Of a stretch of 64,000 bases of DNA, positions 20,619 through 32,794 are shown one piece after another (within the stretch, counting starts at the first letter, position 1; each line of letters opens with the position of its first letter). The notes under the pieces were generated by a model. It saw only the letters and a program-made list of their open reading frames with translations. It did not search any database and had not been told where the DNA came from. The stretch is from Diphasiastrum complanatum (taxonomy: Eukaryota; Streptophyta; Lycopodiopsida; Lycopodiales; Lycopodiaceae). The position numbers and the translations under genes were made by a program. The DNA is taken from the NCBI GenBank assembly GCA_029204225.1, contig CM055101.1, positions 5,211,246 to 5,275,245 of the forward strand. Direction: 5' to 3'.

Positions 20619-23600
20619 CTCCTCCTCAAATCTAGCCTTGGAAATCACAATGCTTTTATCAATAACTCCAATTGAAGATCTAAACTTGACAAATGAATCT
20701 TTAGATAAAGGTTTAGTAAACAAATCAGCCAAGCAACTTGATGATGGCACGTGTTGGAGCTTGATCTCTTTAGCTTGCACTTTTTCCCTCACGAAATGAT
20801 GAGCAATTTCAATGTGTTTGCTCCTTGCATGGAATGTAGGATTAGTTGCAAGTGATTGGGCTGATTGGTTGTCACAATAGATGATAGGGATCTCCTTCTC
20901 CATGACATGAAGCTCCACCAATAGCCTTTTGAACCACAAGACCTCCTTGCATGTTGATGTCAAGGCCTTGTATTCGGATTCTGTGGAAGATAGGGAGATG
21001 GTATCTTGCTTTTTGGAAAGCCATGATACTACTCCATCACATAGAAAGGTGGCAAAGGCACTTTTTGATCTTCTATCCACTTTGTCACCTGTAAAATCCG
21101 AGTCACTATAGGCTCTTAAGCCAAGATTAGTTCCTCTATACAAAATACCAAAATTCTTAGTGAATGAAATGTATCTAAGAACTCTTTTGGCCATCTTCCA
21201 ATGTGAAACTAGAGGACTTTGCATGAATTGGCTTAACTTTCCAACACTATAACTAAGATCAGGTCTAGTTATAGTTAAATAGATCAAGGAGCCAATAAGC
21301 CTTCTATATAATGTGATGTCCTCAAAGGATGCTTCATCACAGCCAATAGATGCTTTTACATGTTGCTCCATTGGTGTCTCAATGCCTTTACAATTCTTCA
21401 CTCCAAATCTATCTAGGATGGATGTACCATATTTAGATTGACAAATGAAGCTAAAATCACATCCTCTAATAACCTCTATTCCAAGAATGAAGCTCAATAG
21501 GCCGAGATCTACCATCTTAAACTCTTTTGCTAAAGCAATTTTTACATCTCTAATCCCATCTAGATCATTACCACTCAAGATAATGTCATCTACATACAAA
21601 ACAAGAATAATGATCATGCCATCATGAAAACTTATATACAATGATGGATCATAGGCACTCATTACAAAATTGATGGAAATGAGAAAAGAGTTTAGCCTAG
21701 AGTACCATGCTCTAGGTGCTTGCTTGAGCCCATAAAGGCTCTTCTTCAAAAAACACACCTTTCCTTCATGCTTTGCCTTGATGAAGCCCTCGGGTTGCCT
21801 CATGTACATCTCTTCCTCCAAATAACCATTGAGGAATGCATTTGTGAAGTCAAGTTGGAATAGCTCCCAATTAAAGGTTGTAGCAAGACTAATGATCAAC
21901 CTAATAGTAACAAGCTTAGCCACAGGAGCAAATGTCTCATCATAATCAATGCCTTTGGTTTGTCAAAAACCTTTGGCAACAAGCCTAGCTTTATGCTTGC
22001 TTATTGATCCATCTTGATTATACTTCAATCTAAACACCCACTTGCAATCAAGAGGTTTCTTCCCTTGAGGAAGATCCACAAGATCCCAAGTATGATTCTC
22101 AATAAGAGCATCATACTCTACTTGCATAGCATCCATCCAACTTTTAGATTTACAAGCATCTTCATAGCATGTTGGCTCATCTAACATTGAAGTAAGAAAG
22201 GTGTAAGATGTGAAAGATGATGAGCCTTCCCTTTGATCACCTTGACCATCATAGGTGAGCCTCAATGGCTCGGATCTTGCCCTTGTAGATCTTCTTGGAG
22301 TTCTTGGAGTTCTTGCATCTTGAGGTGGATCCTCAAGTTCTTCTTCACTTGGAAGCTCCTCCTCCATCCTAGCATGATCTTTGACATCAAGATTATTAGT
22401 AGCATTATCATCCAAATCACAAGCATGTCCTTCATCAAAAATAATATCCCTACTCACTATCACCTTGCTAGTGATGGGATTGAAGACTCTATAACCTTTG
22501 CTATTCTCACCATATCCCACAAAGATGCCTTTGATGGATGTTGCATCATCCTTCCTTCTCTTATCCAAGGATTGGTGTACATAGCAAGTGGATCCAAAAA
22601 CTTTGAGATCCTTGAGATTGGGCTTCTCTCCAAGTAGAGCTTCAAATGGTGTGATTCCTCCAATGGCTTGGTTTGGCAATCTATTGCACAAATAGTTAGC
22701 ACAAGTTATTGCTTCACCCCAAAATGGTTTGGATAGAGAAGCATCTAGCCTTAAGGCCTTAGCACACTCACAAATAGATCTATTTTTTCTCTCACTCACT
22801 CCATTTTGTTGAGGGGTGTATGGACATGACAACTCCGTCTTTATGCCATTAGAACTACAAAAGTCAATCAAGTTATTGGAGATATATTCATCTCCATTAT
22901 CACTTCTTAATACCTTAATCTTGGTACTAAGTTGATTTTCTACCAAAGTCTTGAACTTTACAAAAGAATCAAACACCATTGATTTGCTAGACAAGAGGTA
23001 CATTCAACAAAATCTAGAATAGTTATCAATGAAGATTACATAGTACTTGGCACCACCATTAGACTCATGTGAAAAACTATGAACATCTGAATGGATGAGT
23101 TCAAGAGGAGGGTTTGATCTTGATGTAGATCTTGAGAAGGGTAGTTTGTGAGCCTTTGAGAGGCTGCATGCTTCACATCTCTTCCCACACTTTGACAAAT
23201 GCTTGGGGAGTCCAACTGCAAGCTCCTTTGCAACCATAGATTCCATGGCTTTGTAGTTGGGGTGGCCCAACCTTTTGTGCCACAGTTCTACCTTTGATAA
23301 CTCCACTTTTGCCAAGTTAACACTCTCCACTGCAACATTAGCATCAAGCTTAAACAATCTACCTTGCTTAAAGCCTTTGGCTATACATTCATCATTTCTA
23401 AGGATGGAACAAACTCCATGCTTAAATTGTACATCTAGGCCATTATCCATTAACTGGCCAACACTAAGCAAATTCTTGGTTAACTTAGGAACATAAAGAA
23501 CATTATCAAGATTCATACTTTTGGATGATCCCACATACAAGGGAATTGTTCCTATTCCACTTATCTTACATTCTTGACTACTTGCAGTATAGATTGATCT

Positions 23601-23735
23601 ATGTAAGTCATTGTAAGAAAGTAAGGTGGAGAATATGTCCTTTTGATATGTCATGTGGGAACTTGCCCTACTATCAATCCACCAAGAATCATTGGTGTTG
23701 CTCTTGGATGATGGTGGTTTGTTGGAAACCATCAA
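20580..23735 (-). pseudogene. Copia C protease-integrase-RT-RNase H, two nonsense codons
   Basis: One reading frame (23735 to 20580) carries the whole of pol. It holds a protease motif WWIDSRASSH, with R for the usual G, and the integrase zinc site and core (DVHS, DNGDEY, QNGVSERKN). RT has an intact Y-V-D-D, and RNase H has DSD, SSTESEY and CDN. It is broken by TGA at 23004-23006 in the integrase where tryptophan is expected, and by TGA at 21963-21965 in the RT N terminus. The glycine-to-arginine change in the protease triad may also abolish proteolysis. The final frame has no stop before the purine tract and runs on into the LTR to 20580. From 21923 downwards the RT/RNase H part is open for 447 codons. 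Confidence 0.88.
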
Positions 23736-24600
23736 GGATGACTCTTCATCCTCCTCCTCCTCCTGATGTGCAATGTTGCTTTGTTTGCTCTCTTGTGCCT
23801 TTTTCTTCTTGAGACATTCTGATACAAAATGTCCTTTCTTTCCACAGAAAAAACATTTGTACTTGGACTTGCCTTTGATCTTGCCCTTTGAGCTTGAAAC
23901 CTCATCCTCCTCCTTGGTCTCCTTGAAGTGCTTCTTCTTGCCATTGGTCTTCTTCTTGCTTTTGAATGAGAAATTAGCTTTCCATCACCATTCTGCAGAG
24001 AAATAGCATTCATTCTTGCATTGGTATGCAACATCCTATACTCTTCAGCTACTAATACACTGTGTAGCTTTTCTATAGTAGGCAAAGTGTCTTGGATTGC
24101 AAAGCTTTGGACCAAATTTGTAAAGCCACTCCCTAGACCATTTAGGACAATCTGAACAAGCTCACTATCTTGAATCTTCTCTCCAATGGAAGCTAACTCC
24201 CTATTGAGAGACTTGATTCTTAGCACATAATCTTGTGCACTCTCATCACTCCTCTTCATGCTTTGTAGAATCTAATTCCTAAGCATGAGAACCCTCGAAG
24301 TGTTACTAGACTCATAGATAGATTTTAAAGATTCCCAAGCCTCTTTAGCACTCTTACATGATGATACTTCCCTTAAAAGATCATTGCTTATATTCATCTT
24401 AATACAGTGAAGTGCAAGCCTAGACCTCTTCTTGTATCTCACTAATTCCTATGTACTTAGAGGTTCATCTTCATCATCTATTAGAAACTCATAAAGATCC
24501 TGGAGCACCATTAGTGACTCCATACTCACTTTCCAAATAGCATAATTGGTAGAATTTAACCTCTCACTAGCTTCTAGAAGGTAGGCTCCCACTGATCCCA
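23732..24600 (-). pseudogene. Copia C gag, broken
   Basis: The translation follows A gag closely (NSTNYAIWKV, LALHCIKMN, LKSIYESSNTSRVLMLRN). The expected start ATG is not intact near 24600, and two in-frame stops occur in the N-terminal half (near 24450 and 24273). A one-base loss near 23975 shifts the zinc-knuckle region (CFFCGKKGH) out of frame. The downstream end overlaps the pol frame in the pattern expected for a shifted former single polyprotein. Confidence 0.85.
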
Positions 24601-25232
24601 GCTTACTAGCAAGATTCTACACACAAGATATAGATTTGTTTGGACCTGAAACTCACAAAGGATTCTACTTGCAGTGTTTCACTCAAATGCTGACTTCTAA
24701 TCCAACAGATGGATTTGTAATCACAGTTCTATCACTCCCTCACAAGTTGGAATGAAAATAAGATGAGATGAAAACTACACTCAAGCAAATCTTGCTAATC
24801 TTGGCTATTCTTGGACAAAAACTGACTCTATCTCTCTCTTTCACTTTGATGTACTTTCAAGACCTGGTTTCCACTTTAAGAAAGTTTGAAATCAGCCTAG
24901 ATTAATTAGTTTTCATGAAACAAATTCAAAACTAATCAATGGCAAGTGATCTTGGTAGCTTATCCTAGGATTTTCACCAAAAATTACATCAAACTGACAC
25001 CAGATGAATTTTCTATGATTCAATGAATATGGGTTATTAAATGCTGGTTCAGAGATGCCCACACGTGTGAACAGTACGGATTTTGATCCTGAAAAAGTTT
25101 GGGATCAAATCCCCTCACCAAAACCCTGGATACCAGCTCGCCCTTCCAATACTAGCTTTTTGCACCAAAACCTGCTAAAACTGGATTAGATTCAAACATA
25201 GATCAATGGCCTTGTACTTGGCACTGATACCA
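24601..25232 (-). other. Leader and primer-binding site of C
   Basis: The primer site on the minus strand is TGGTATCAGTGCC (25232-25220), a one-base variant of the Met-tRNA complement. The leader is homologous in places to the A leader and includes CACACGTGTG at 25060-25069, followed by the tetramer GTAC. No long frame is present. Confidence 0.75.
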
Positions 25233-25912
25233 TGTGAAAAGTACAGTACTAAGGACCATAAATGGATCTTTGAATGATCCACAAAGTGATTGTATGCTTG
25301 TTAAACAATCTATCAGAAACTAGTCATCAGAAAACAAGATCTAGTTTAGCAGCTTGATAGGAAACAAGTAGAGACAATCAAAGCATTGATCAAATAGTAT
25401 AATCCAACTCCACACGTGTGGAAATAAGGCTGTAGTACGGCCTGTAGACAGTGTTCACAAAGTGCCAAAGCTGGGTTTCATTGGAAATCAAGAGTAATCA
25501 CCATACAATGAGAGGAAACTCGAGTTTCTCCTTGAGGCTCCAAAAAGTTTCTATCTTTTCACTATGGAGAATGGGAATACATAGTAAAACACACTTCCTT
25601 TGCAAAGTTAGGTGAAAATCCAGCATGTAATAAGGAAGTAGACTCCACTTTCTTGCCCTAATGTGAAAACCCTAGCCTAGATCCAAGAGTCATGCTTGGT
25701 AGGTGCATAGTAGGTACAAATCTCATCATAAATCATGGTCTAGATCCTACAAAGTAGGAATCACTACCAAATAGACACAATCCCTCCTCTTGACTCGTGG
25801 TAACCTACTTTAGGTGTGTATGTACAAGTGGCACTTTGTCCATTCAAGTAACGAACAAACAATATTGACAAATGTACAATATTCTACATGGCTAGATTTG
25901 CCAATGTAGGCA
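25233..25912 (-). repeat. 5' LTR of C (680 bp, a few terminal bases missing)
   Basis: It starts next to the primer site and matches the left LTR up to TGTAGGCA, then jumps into element D. CACACGTGTG lies at 25411-25420. The missing terminal bases remove the TG end that integrase would have used, so the loss happened after insertion. The junction shares AGGCA with the D LTR (see 28531). Confidence 0.85.
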
Positions 25913-27025
25913 TCCTAGCTTGGAGTTGGGAAGCATCTTGAAGCTTGCAGGTTGCTTGGAGGACATTTGGAGGCTCTACTTTGGATTTGGAGGACTTCCT
26001 CACCTCTACCTATAAAAGTCGTATCAGAGCTAGACAAAGGATGGTAACCTTTCTAACTTTCTTCAAGTTCTATTAAGATTACCAACTAAAATGTTTTTGA
26101 GAAAGATTATTGGCTTTTCTAGTTGTAGGAAGCTTGTAGTTGAAGTACCCAATGAATCTAGTTCTCTTTGGAAGAGAGTAGTGATGCTTATAGAATTGTT
26201 TAGGGGCTGATTTTTTATCATGTTAGAGAAGTTTTAAAGTGGGCTTTGGGTTTTTAAAAGTTTTGAAAAAGGATTTGTGGGATGGTTAGAGGAAGTCTTT
26301 CTCTACGTACACAAACTTCTCTTTGCAAAAAAATTGATTCTAGCTATGTGTTTTGATCAAAACTAGTGTTTTTTTTTGCATAAATGAAGTGTTTGAAGTT
26401 CTATTTTTCAGACCTGTAAATCTAAAAATCAGATCTGAAAAGTGAAGTTTTCATCCAAACTTCATTAGTTACCCCTTTCTATCTCCTAGTTTTCTGAAAA
26501 TGGCAATGTAGGAAGGAAATGGTAGTGTGACTTTGTGCATAAAACAAGTTCTGAAGTTTTGTTTTCTGTCATTATGAAGTTATGATTTTCAGATCTGTAA
26601 ATCTGAAAATCAGATCTAAAAATTAGAGTTTTCATAAAGCTTCATTAGTTATCCATTTCTAAACACTAGTTTCATGGATTTGGAGATCTAGAATAGTGAG
26701 AAATGTGAAAACTTTGGTTGCTTTTGAAGTGACACATGGAATTGAAATTGGAATGAGAATTTTATGTAAACATTAGCTTGGATTAGTTAATTTAAGTTTA
26801 CATAAAGATTTGGTTTGCAAATGTAGCTTGTTCTTGTTTTCCTCTTAAGTTTGGATTGAGCTTGCAAATAATAGGCCTGGATTGAGCTTACACACAATAA
26901 GATTGAATGAATAGAAGTAAAGGCTTTTTATTTGCATTGGATGTAAAAATGGAAGCATTTCTATCAATCTAATTTGAGCACTTGTTGTTGTATTTGCATA
27001 AAAGAGAAACACACAAGCAACCCCA

Positions 27026-27720
27026 ATGGATCAAACCAATGAAACCCCGACATTTGATCTATCAAACCCATCCAATGTGACACAAGCTCTTGAACTTTTA
27101 TACCAACAAATTCAAGCCACTAATAAAAAGCTTCTTGAAACGAATCAAAGAAACCAAGACTTAGAGTCTAGGTTAGCCAATCAGAAGAAGCATGTAATTC
27201 TACCTCTCGTATAAGTGTTTAAGGGGGAGAAGAAAAATAGGAACTTACAAGTGGTAAATTCTTGGCTAAATGTTTGGAACAAATACTTTGCCATGAACCA
27301 ATTCCATGAATGTGAAAAGTTATCCACTGTTACTATGTTCCTCGAGGGAAGAGCCTTAGTATGGTGGGATGACCTAGTTGCAAAAGGTATCAACCTTGTA
27401 CATCGAAAGATTTTTGCATAGTTTTTAGGGAATACTTCCTACCACTTTTAGATGACTATGAACACTTCCAAAAGTTGAGTCATCTAACTATAAATAAAGG
27501 TTTGGAATAATTTATTCAAGATTTTCATGAGTATCTGAACTCACTTTATAGTGACATTCTGCCTAAGGTACAAATGTTAATATTCATTGATGGGTTACCA
27601 AAAGATTATCAAGTGGATGTTCATAGGAACCATCCAAAAAACCCTAGAAGATGCTATTAGGGCCGCAAAATACTTTGATGACACAGCTAAGCCACCTAAG
27701 GTACTAATGTCCTTAGTTAA
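27026..27720 (+). pseudogene. Ty3-type gag remnant of element D
   Basis: The frame begins MDQTNETPTFDLS and contains a predicted coiled-coil-like stretch (LLYQQIQATNKKLLETNQRN). After a stop at 27212 the translation continues in the style of the retrotransposon gag family: NSWLNVWNKYF, FLEGRALVWWDDL, then LPLLDDYEHFQKLSHL and YSDILPKVQML. The W...WW spacing is typical of Ty3/gypsy and plant chromovirus-type gag rather than Copia. Several stops and shifts break it, and no zinc knuckle, protease or RT follows. Confidence 0.65.
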
Positions 27721-27766
27721 GGGTAGGTAGGTGTCTATGCCTTGGATGGAAGTATGGAACCTAGAG

Positions 27767-28640
27767 AGGTGTTAGAAAGTCATTGGATGACTATTTTTCT
27801 AAACCTTGGGCCTCAACCTTGAACCATATCACCTTATTGGTCTAGGACCAAAGTATACTTGCACAACTTGGGCATTGGGACCTAGTAGGAAGGCGCCCTC
27901 CCAAAGGATCCATTGAGTTCCCAACTCCCACAAGAAAGGCATTCAAAGAGTCATAGGTTATGGAAGGAGTCTCTTGACATTCCATAAGTCTATGGAGATT
28001 CTTTAAATCCCCTATGCTTCTCTCTCTCTCATTGGATGAGCATGGAACTCCATAGTGCATTGGAGAGGTCCATGGGCCATCTATATGAGGGTACTAAGGT
28101 GCCCATTGGGAGGGGGGAGATCTCTCTTGTTTTTTTTGCTTATGCTCTAGTGTGGCTACTAGGGTGTAGAGTGTTTTCTTGTGTGTAGTATGCTTAGGGT
28201 TTAAATCTTGCTTATGGTATGGGACATTAGTAGGGTTTGGATCTTGAGTATGCCAGGAAGTGTTGTAATATGCTTAGGGTTTGGATCTTGCTTATGGTAT
28301 GGGACATAAGGGTTTGGATCTTGAGTATGCTATAGTCTGTTGTGATATGCTTGTGATTAGTTTATGGGTAGCAAGGGGGTGCTAGATAGATCTTGCTTGG
28401 AGCTTGGATCTAGCTATGGTTGGGTGGTGAATACTTGAGGCCAGCTTGTTATCTATCTTCGTGTTTAAAGAGTAGGGACACAGGTGGAGGAGAGATCCTT
28501 AGAGGCTTGCAGATCCTTACTTGTAGGTGGAGGCATCCTAGCTCGGAGTTGGGGAGCATCTTGAAGCTTGCAAGTTGCTTAGAGGACATTTGGAGGCTCT
28601 ACCTTGGATTTGGAAGACTTCCTCACCTCTACTTGTAAAA
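27767..28640 (+). repeat. Probable 3' LTR of D
   Basis: The stretch from TGTTAGAAAGTC (about 27767) to about 28638 is non-coding. Its last 106 bases match the left LTR fragment of D. An internal near-duplication occurs: the phrase CTTAGGGTTT with GGATCTTG and TATGGTATGGGACAT appears twice, near 28193-28250 and 28273-28330. The start is a guess from the TG and the end of gag-like sequence. No other copy confirms it. Confidence 0.5.
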
Positions 28641-29038
28641 GGCTATGGCCCTGGGTATACGGCACCGAAGAGATGCCTACAACTACTGGCAAAGAGCTAC
28701 AAGAATGGAGAGAGAAGAAAGACAAGACAATAGCCGTGTTGTCATCATCCATTGAAGATAGCCTAACGCTTGACCTTGCAACACTCTCTAATGCAAGAGA
28801 GATGTGGGATACATTGCTTACCAGATTTCAGACGAAATCACGTAGCCGGATCATGCTTCTTGAAGATCAATTGACAAATCTACAATGAGATGACAGAGAC
28901 CTTACTCTTTTATCAAAAAAATGAAGGATCTGTTCCTTTCATTACACAATGTTGGAACAAAGAATGTTGTATCAACAAAAAAGTAGCTCATCTACTTGTT
29001 AAGAGCTTTACCAAGATCTTTCCAGACAACATGAACAT
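28641..29038 (+). pseudogene. Copia gag fragment upstream of E
   Basis: About 75 codons (28664-28888) read as gag: WREKKDKTIAVLSSSI, LATLSNAREMWDTL and RIMLLEDQLTNLQ match the UBN2 gag domain. After the stop, a shifted frame reads MKDLFLSLHNVG and LLRALPRSFQT, the next gag block. It is cut at 29038 by the E LTR. The first part abuts the D LTR end. Confidence 0.7.
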
Positions 29039-30200
29039 TGTTGGATTCATCTCCTTTACTCTCCTAAATCCTATTTTAATCTGCCTCCATTCATGCTGCC
29101 GTATTTTACTTGTGTTCTCGCATAGTCTACATATCTACATGTAAAATAAGACAGGCAAAAAATATGACTATCTACATAAATACAAGTAAATTTCCACAGA
29201 CGAAAAAGGTGAAAAAGACGACACTGTATTTTTACACGTGATTTGTGATAGGCAAAAAAGATGACACTATCCTACAAATGCCAAAGGTGCCCTTATAAAA
29301 AAGCGAAGGTACCTTGTAAATCAGTTTTTTAGACATTTGTCAGAGTGCATTTTTCGTATTTTTATCAACGTTAATTTTAGCGAAGGCTGACATCACGGCC
29401 TCCTCACACTCATCCCATGCATTGTGCAATCAAATTTGACAACGATAACAGCCACCCACGATCTCCCACAGACAGCACATCCACTTTTGTACCTTTCTCA
29501 TCTGCACACCTATAAAAATTATGTATATATTGAATACCAACGCATATTCAGATAATGTAACAAAACTGTATCAAAACGGCATCAGAATAGAAGAGAGAGA
29601 ACGAAACATCACTACTAATCAAAGATAGACATCGTAGATGCTTTCATGCATTGATTCTTTTCTTCCAGATGTATTGTCAGTAATAGGCTCATCACCTTTA
29701 CAGATTGTGTGATTAGCTTTGTGAAGCACACGGTTACGTTCGCTATTGTTTTGTGTTCACCTATAGTATTGACCTGTATATTTCGCTATACTTAATCTGA
29801 TTACAACACTGTTTGTTCTGCGTTCAGATTTGTGTCAATATTGCAATGCCTTTCTACGTTTTGTCTGACTTTCTATTTACTTAATCTAGATGTCTGCTCT
29901 TCACGAATTATTATTAGTCTAGCTGTTTGCGACCAATAATTTGTCTAGTTGTTCACGACAAATTATCTTTCTGATGTTTTGATGCTTAATGTTTGCCTAC
30001 GTAATAAGGTTGAACGTGATTTCTATCACTAATATTCTGTTTGAGACTGATAGGCATAAACGTGCTTGAGAAAAGTGTGAGATAGCTTATTCCGCTACGC
30101 ACAAACAATTTCTACTTGAGTTGGTTTCTTTTTTGAATTCGTTTCTTTTCATGTTCATTTCTTTTTTGAGTTATCTTTCTTCACACCCATCTTTCCAACA
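29039..30200 (+). repeat. 5' LTR of E (1162 bp)
   Basis: It starts TGTTGGA and ends CCAACA, giving six-base inverted ends. It corresponds to 32795-33820, with insertions and substitutions. TATAAAAA at 29511-29518 is the best promoter candidate. Short direct phrases around TAATTTGTC occur near 29935-29965. Confidence 0.82.
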
Positions 30201-30213
30201 TGGTATCAGAGCT
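30201..30213 (+). other. E primer-binding site
   Basis: TGGTATCAGAGCT lies immediately after the LTR end CCAACA, complementary to initiator Met-tRNA. Confidence 0.9.
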
Positions 30214-30356
30214 AATTTCTGTAGTCTGATAAGCTTCCATAGTAACAAGACTCTACTAGCCAATAGAGTAATTGTCTTCTTGTTCTGTAATTTAGCACCA
30301 GATTTTCATACTTAAGTCACTGATAGTTATTTCTATCACCTAGACTAATCTTCCAC

Positions 30357-31169
30357 ATGAATTTCCAAGGGAAAGCCAATCCTATCAAGGACAAGCTTAA
30401 TGGATCCAATCACCATCTATGGAAATATAAAATGAGAATTGTGCTAATGGCTAAAGAATTGTATGACATTGTTACAGGTGTAGAGGAGAAACCCAAAGCT
30501 GACGACGCAACAATCGCCATATGGAAGCTGAAGGATGGCAAAGCATTCGCGCTGATCATCCTCAACATTTGGGATACTCGGATCGGCCATGTGTCTGAAG
30601 CCCAAACATCCAAAGAAGTCTGGGACATCTTGAGCACATGATATGAAGTGCGAGATATAGCTTCCAAGCTTCATCTCAAAAAAAATTTTTACTCCCTCAA
30701 GATGGCGAATGGTGATTTTCTGCAGAATCACATCAACCAATTCAAGAACTTGTTGAAGCAAATGGTTGTTGTCAAATCTGTCATAGACAATCAAGACGCA
30801 GTGATACAACTGCTTACAAGTTTGCCAAGATCATACGATAGCTGGGTGATGATCATCACGACACATCCAGAGTTGACTCTTTCAAGAGTCATTACAATGT
30901 TGTTGCAGGAAGACACACAGAGGAATGAAACCTCTAGTTCCTCAATTGATTCTCACGCTTTCTACACCAACAAGAGCACAACTAAGCAGAAGAAGAAGAA
31001 AGGCTCGAAGCAATCAAAGCAAGCCCAGAAACCAACACAGCAGAAAGAACAGTCGAATCTGCAGACAAAGAAAAAGTTGTTCTACAGATACTGTAAGAAA
31101 AATAACCATGAGACTCAAGACTGCCGGATACTACAAGAAAAGAACAACAACAAGGGACAGATGAATTAA
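30357..31169 (+). pseudogene. Copia gag of E, first unit
   Basis: The frame opens MNFQGKANPIKDKLNG and shows the UBN2-type gag blocks HLWKYKMRIVLMAKELYD, KEVWDIL and LLTSLPRSYDSW. A TGA stop at 30639-30641 breaks it, after which translation continues in frame from 30642. A lysine-rich region and a knuckle-like YCKKNNHETQDC follow, where the first cysteine of the CCHC motif is missing. The family differs from A, C and J. Confidence 0.85.
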
Positions 31170-32785
31170 GTGGCCAATGTAGTTACAGAAGCTCCACAGC
31201 CCATTCAAGAAGTGGATCATGATGCCTTCATGACCAGCCATCAAGGAGCATCCAATGACAGTTCTTGGTTTTTGAATTCCGGTGCCACTCAGCATATGAC
31301 TAGCCTCGTTGGCTGTTTCGAGTCCTATACAACCTAGAGTACCAACAAATACGTTCACCTTGGCGATAATAGCACACAAGCTATTAAAGATAAAGGTATT
31401 GTGAGATTGAGCTTTGCAAATGATCAATCTAACCTACTTTCTAAAGTCCTATATGTACCCAATTTATCTACGAATCTGCTCTCTATAAGCAGAATCACAG
31501 ATCTAGGACATAAAGTATAATTCGAATGTGATTAGTGCAAAGTAGTTAATAGGACAGACAAGATCCTAGCACTCGGAAAGAGGCATGGATATTTGTATAG
31601 ATTAATTCATTGCTTTTCTGTCTGTAGTCAGGCACTTAGTACTTCTTTCTATTCAAGCATAAAAAAGTTTACTTTGGCATTATAGACTTGGTCACTTGAA
31701 TCATGCAGCTATACAACAAATGTCTAAATATTCTGTTGTTCTTGATCTAGACTATCCTAGTAATAAAGTCGAGATACTTGTCTGTCAAGGCTGTTTAGTT
31801 GGTAAACAGACTAGGAAACCATTTAGATCAAGCCATCAGCATACTGCTAGAGAATTGTTAGACGTTGTGCATTCAGACATTTGTGGTCTGATGAAGAATC
31901 CTTCTTTGAAAGATGCAAAGTATTTTATAACCTTTATTGATGAATTCTCTAAAAGGACTATGGTGTATTTTATCAAGAAGAAATCAGAAGCTTTCAATTG
32001 TTTCAAAATCTTCAAGGAGCATGCAAAAAAGGAGACTGGAAGGACGATCAAGGCCCTGGGTCTGAAGATGGTGGAGAGTACATCTCTACTAAATTTAAGG
32101 AGTACTGCTAGAGCCAAGGCATTGAGCAGCAATTCATCACTCCTTATAGTCCTCAGTCTAATGGCTTAGCCGAGAGGAAGAACCGTACTCTGGTTGAATC
32201 ATCCAAATGTATATTGGCGCATGCATCGCTGCCCAAGAGCTTCTGGGCCGAAGCTGTCTCCACTGCAACTTACGTCTAGAACAGATGTCCTGCCAAGCCC
32301 CTCTCAAGCAAAACACCCAATGAAGTGTGGACAGACTCTAAGCCTTGTATGAAGAACCTAAGAGTATTCAGATGCGTTGCCTACGCACAGATCCCAAAAG
32401 ACATGAGAAAGAAATTCGACTTCCAAGGACTCAAGATTGGATATACTTCATCTGATAACACATACAAGTTGTATGATCTCAATACCCAACAAATCTTGTA
32501 CAGCCGGGATACAATATTTATCGAGGATCAGTTCGTCGACATCAAAGACAAAGATATTATTCCAGGAGAACCTTCATCACCTACCATTGACATGACTATC
32601 TGAGCTTCAGGCTCAAGCGTGTCCATTGTTGACCCACTATTTGACAGCAAATCAGACGAAGACGTTGTTGCTACCCAACAACAAGTTCCAAGAGTGGTTC
32701 ATCGGTCGATTCCTCCTAGAAGATCAAGCCGAGTGCACACACAGCCCACAAGGTATACTCATGAGTCGGCATGTCTCTTGATATA
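31170..32785 (+). pseudogene. Copia protease-integrase remnant of E, RT and RNase H absent
   Basis: The protease region is degraded: the expected tryptophan-isoleucine-aspartate is changed and stops occur. LYVPNLSTNLLSIS and the integrase zinc site (RLGHLNH, CQGCLVGKQ) are readable. The integrase core follows (VHSDICG, FITFIDEFS, NGLAERKNRTL, SFWAEA), broken near 32090 and 32278. The core's second aspartate region is altered. Protein similarity ends in a linker (PPRRSSRVH) at about 32760, and the LTR follows within about 30 bp. Nothing of RT or RNase H remains. Confidence 0.82.
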
Positions 32786-32794
32786 GGAATCGAC

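Larger units (their letters stand above)
20064..25912 (-). mobile_element. Copia element C, nearly complete, minus strand
   Basis: Reading leftwards: LTR 25912-25233, Met-tRNA-type primer site 25232-25220, leader, gag, protease, integrase, RT, RNase H, purine tract (reverse CTCCTCCTC at 20619-20627) and LTR 20618-20064. The two LTRs match closely over about 540 bp. The left copy lacks about 140 bp of the promoter-distal end. The right copy lacks about 6 bases beyond GTAGGCA, where it joins element D. Coding lesions are few, so this is a recently dead copy. Confidence 0.88.
25913..28640 (+). mobile_element. Non-autonomous LTR element D with gag remnant only
   Basis: The terminal about 107 bp of an LTR (25913-26018) recurs at 28533-28638 with about 90% identity, bracketing 2.5 kb. 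A degenerate Met-tRNA primer site TCGTATCAGAGC (26019-26030) follows the left copy. The interior from 26031 to 27025 is non-coding leader with short direct repeats around CAGATCTGAAA (near 26430 and 26600). A Ty3-type gag remnant follows, with no pol. The left LTR has lost most of its length at the junction with C. Confidence 0.65.

Noticed and set aside
20064-25912. Copia C as an intact autonomous element
   Set aside because: Gag stops, a gag frameshift, two pol stops and a changed protease triad make this copy non-functional.
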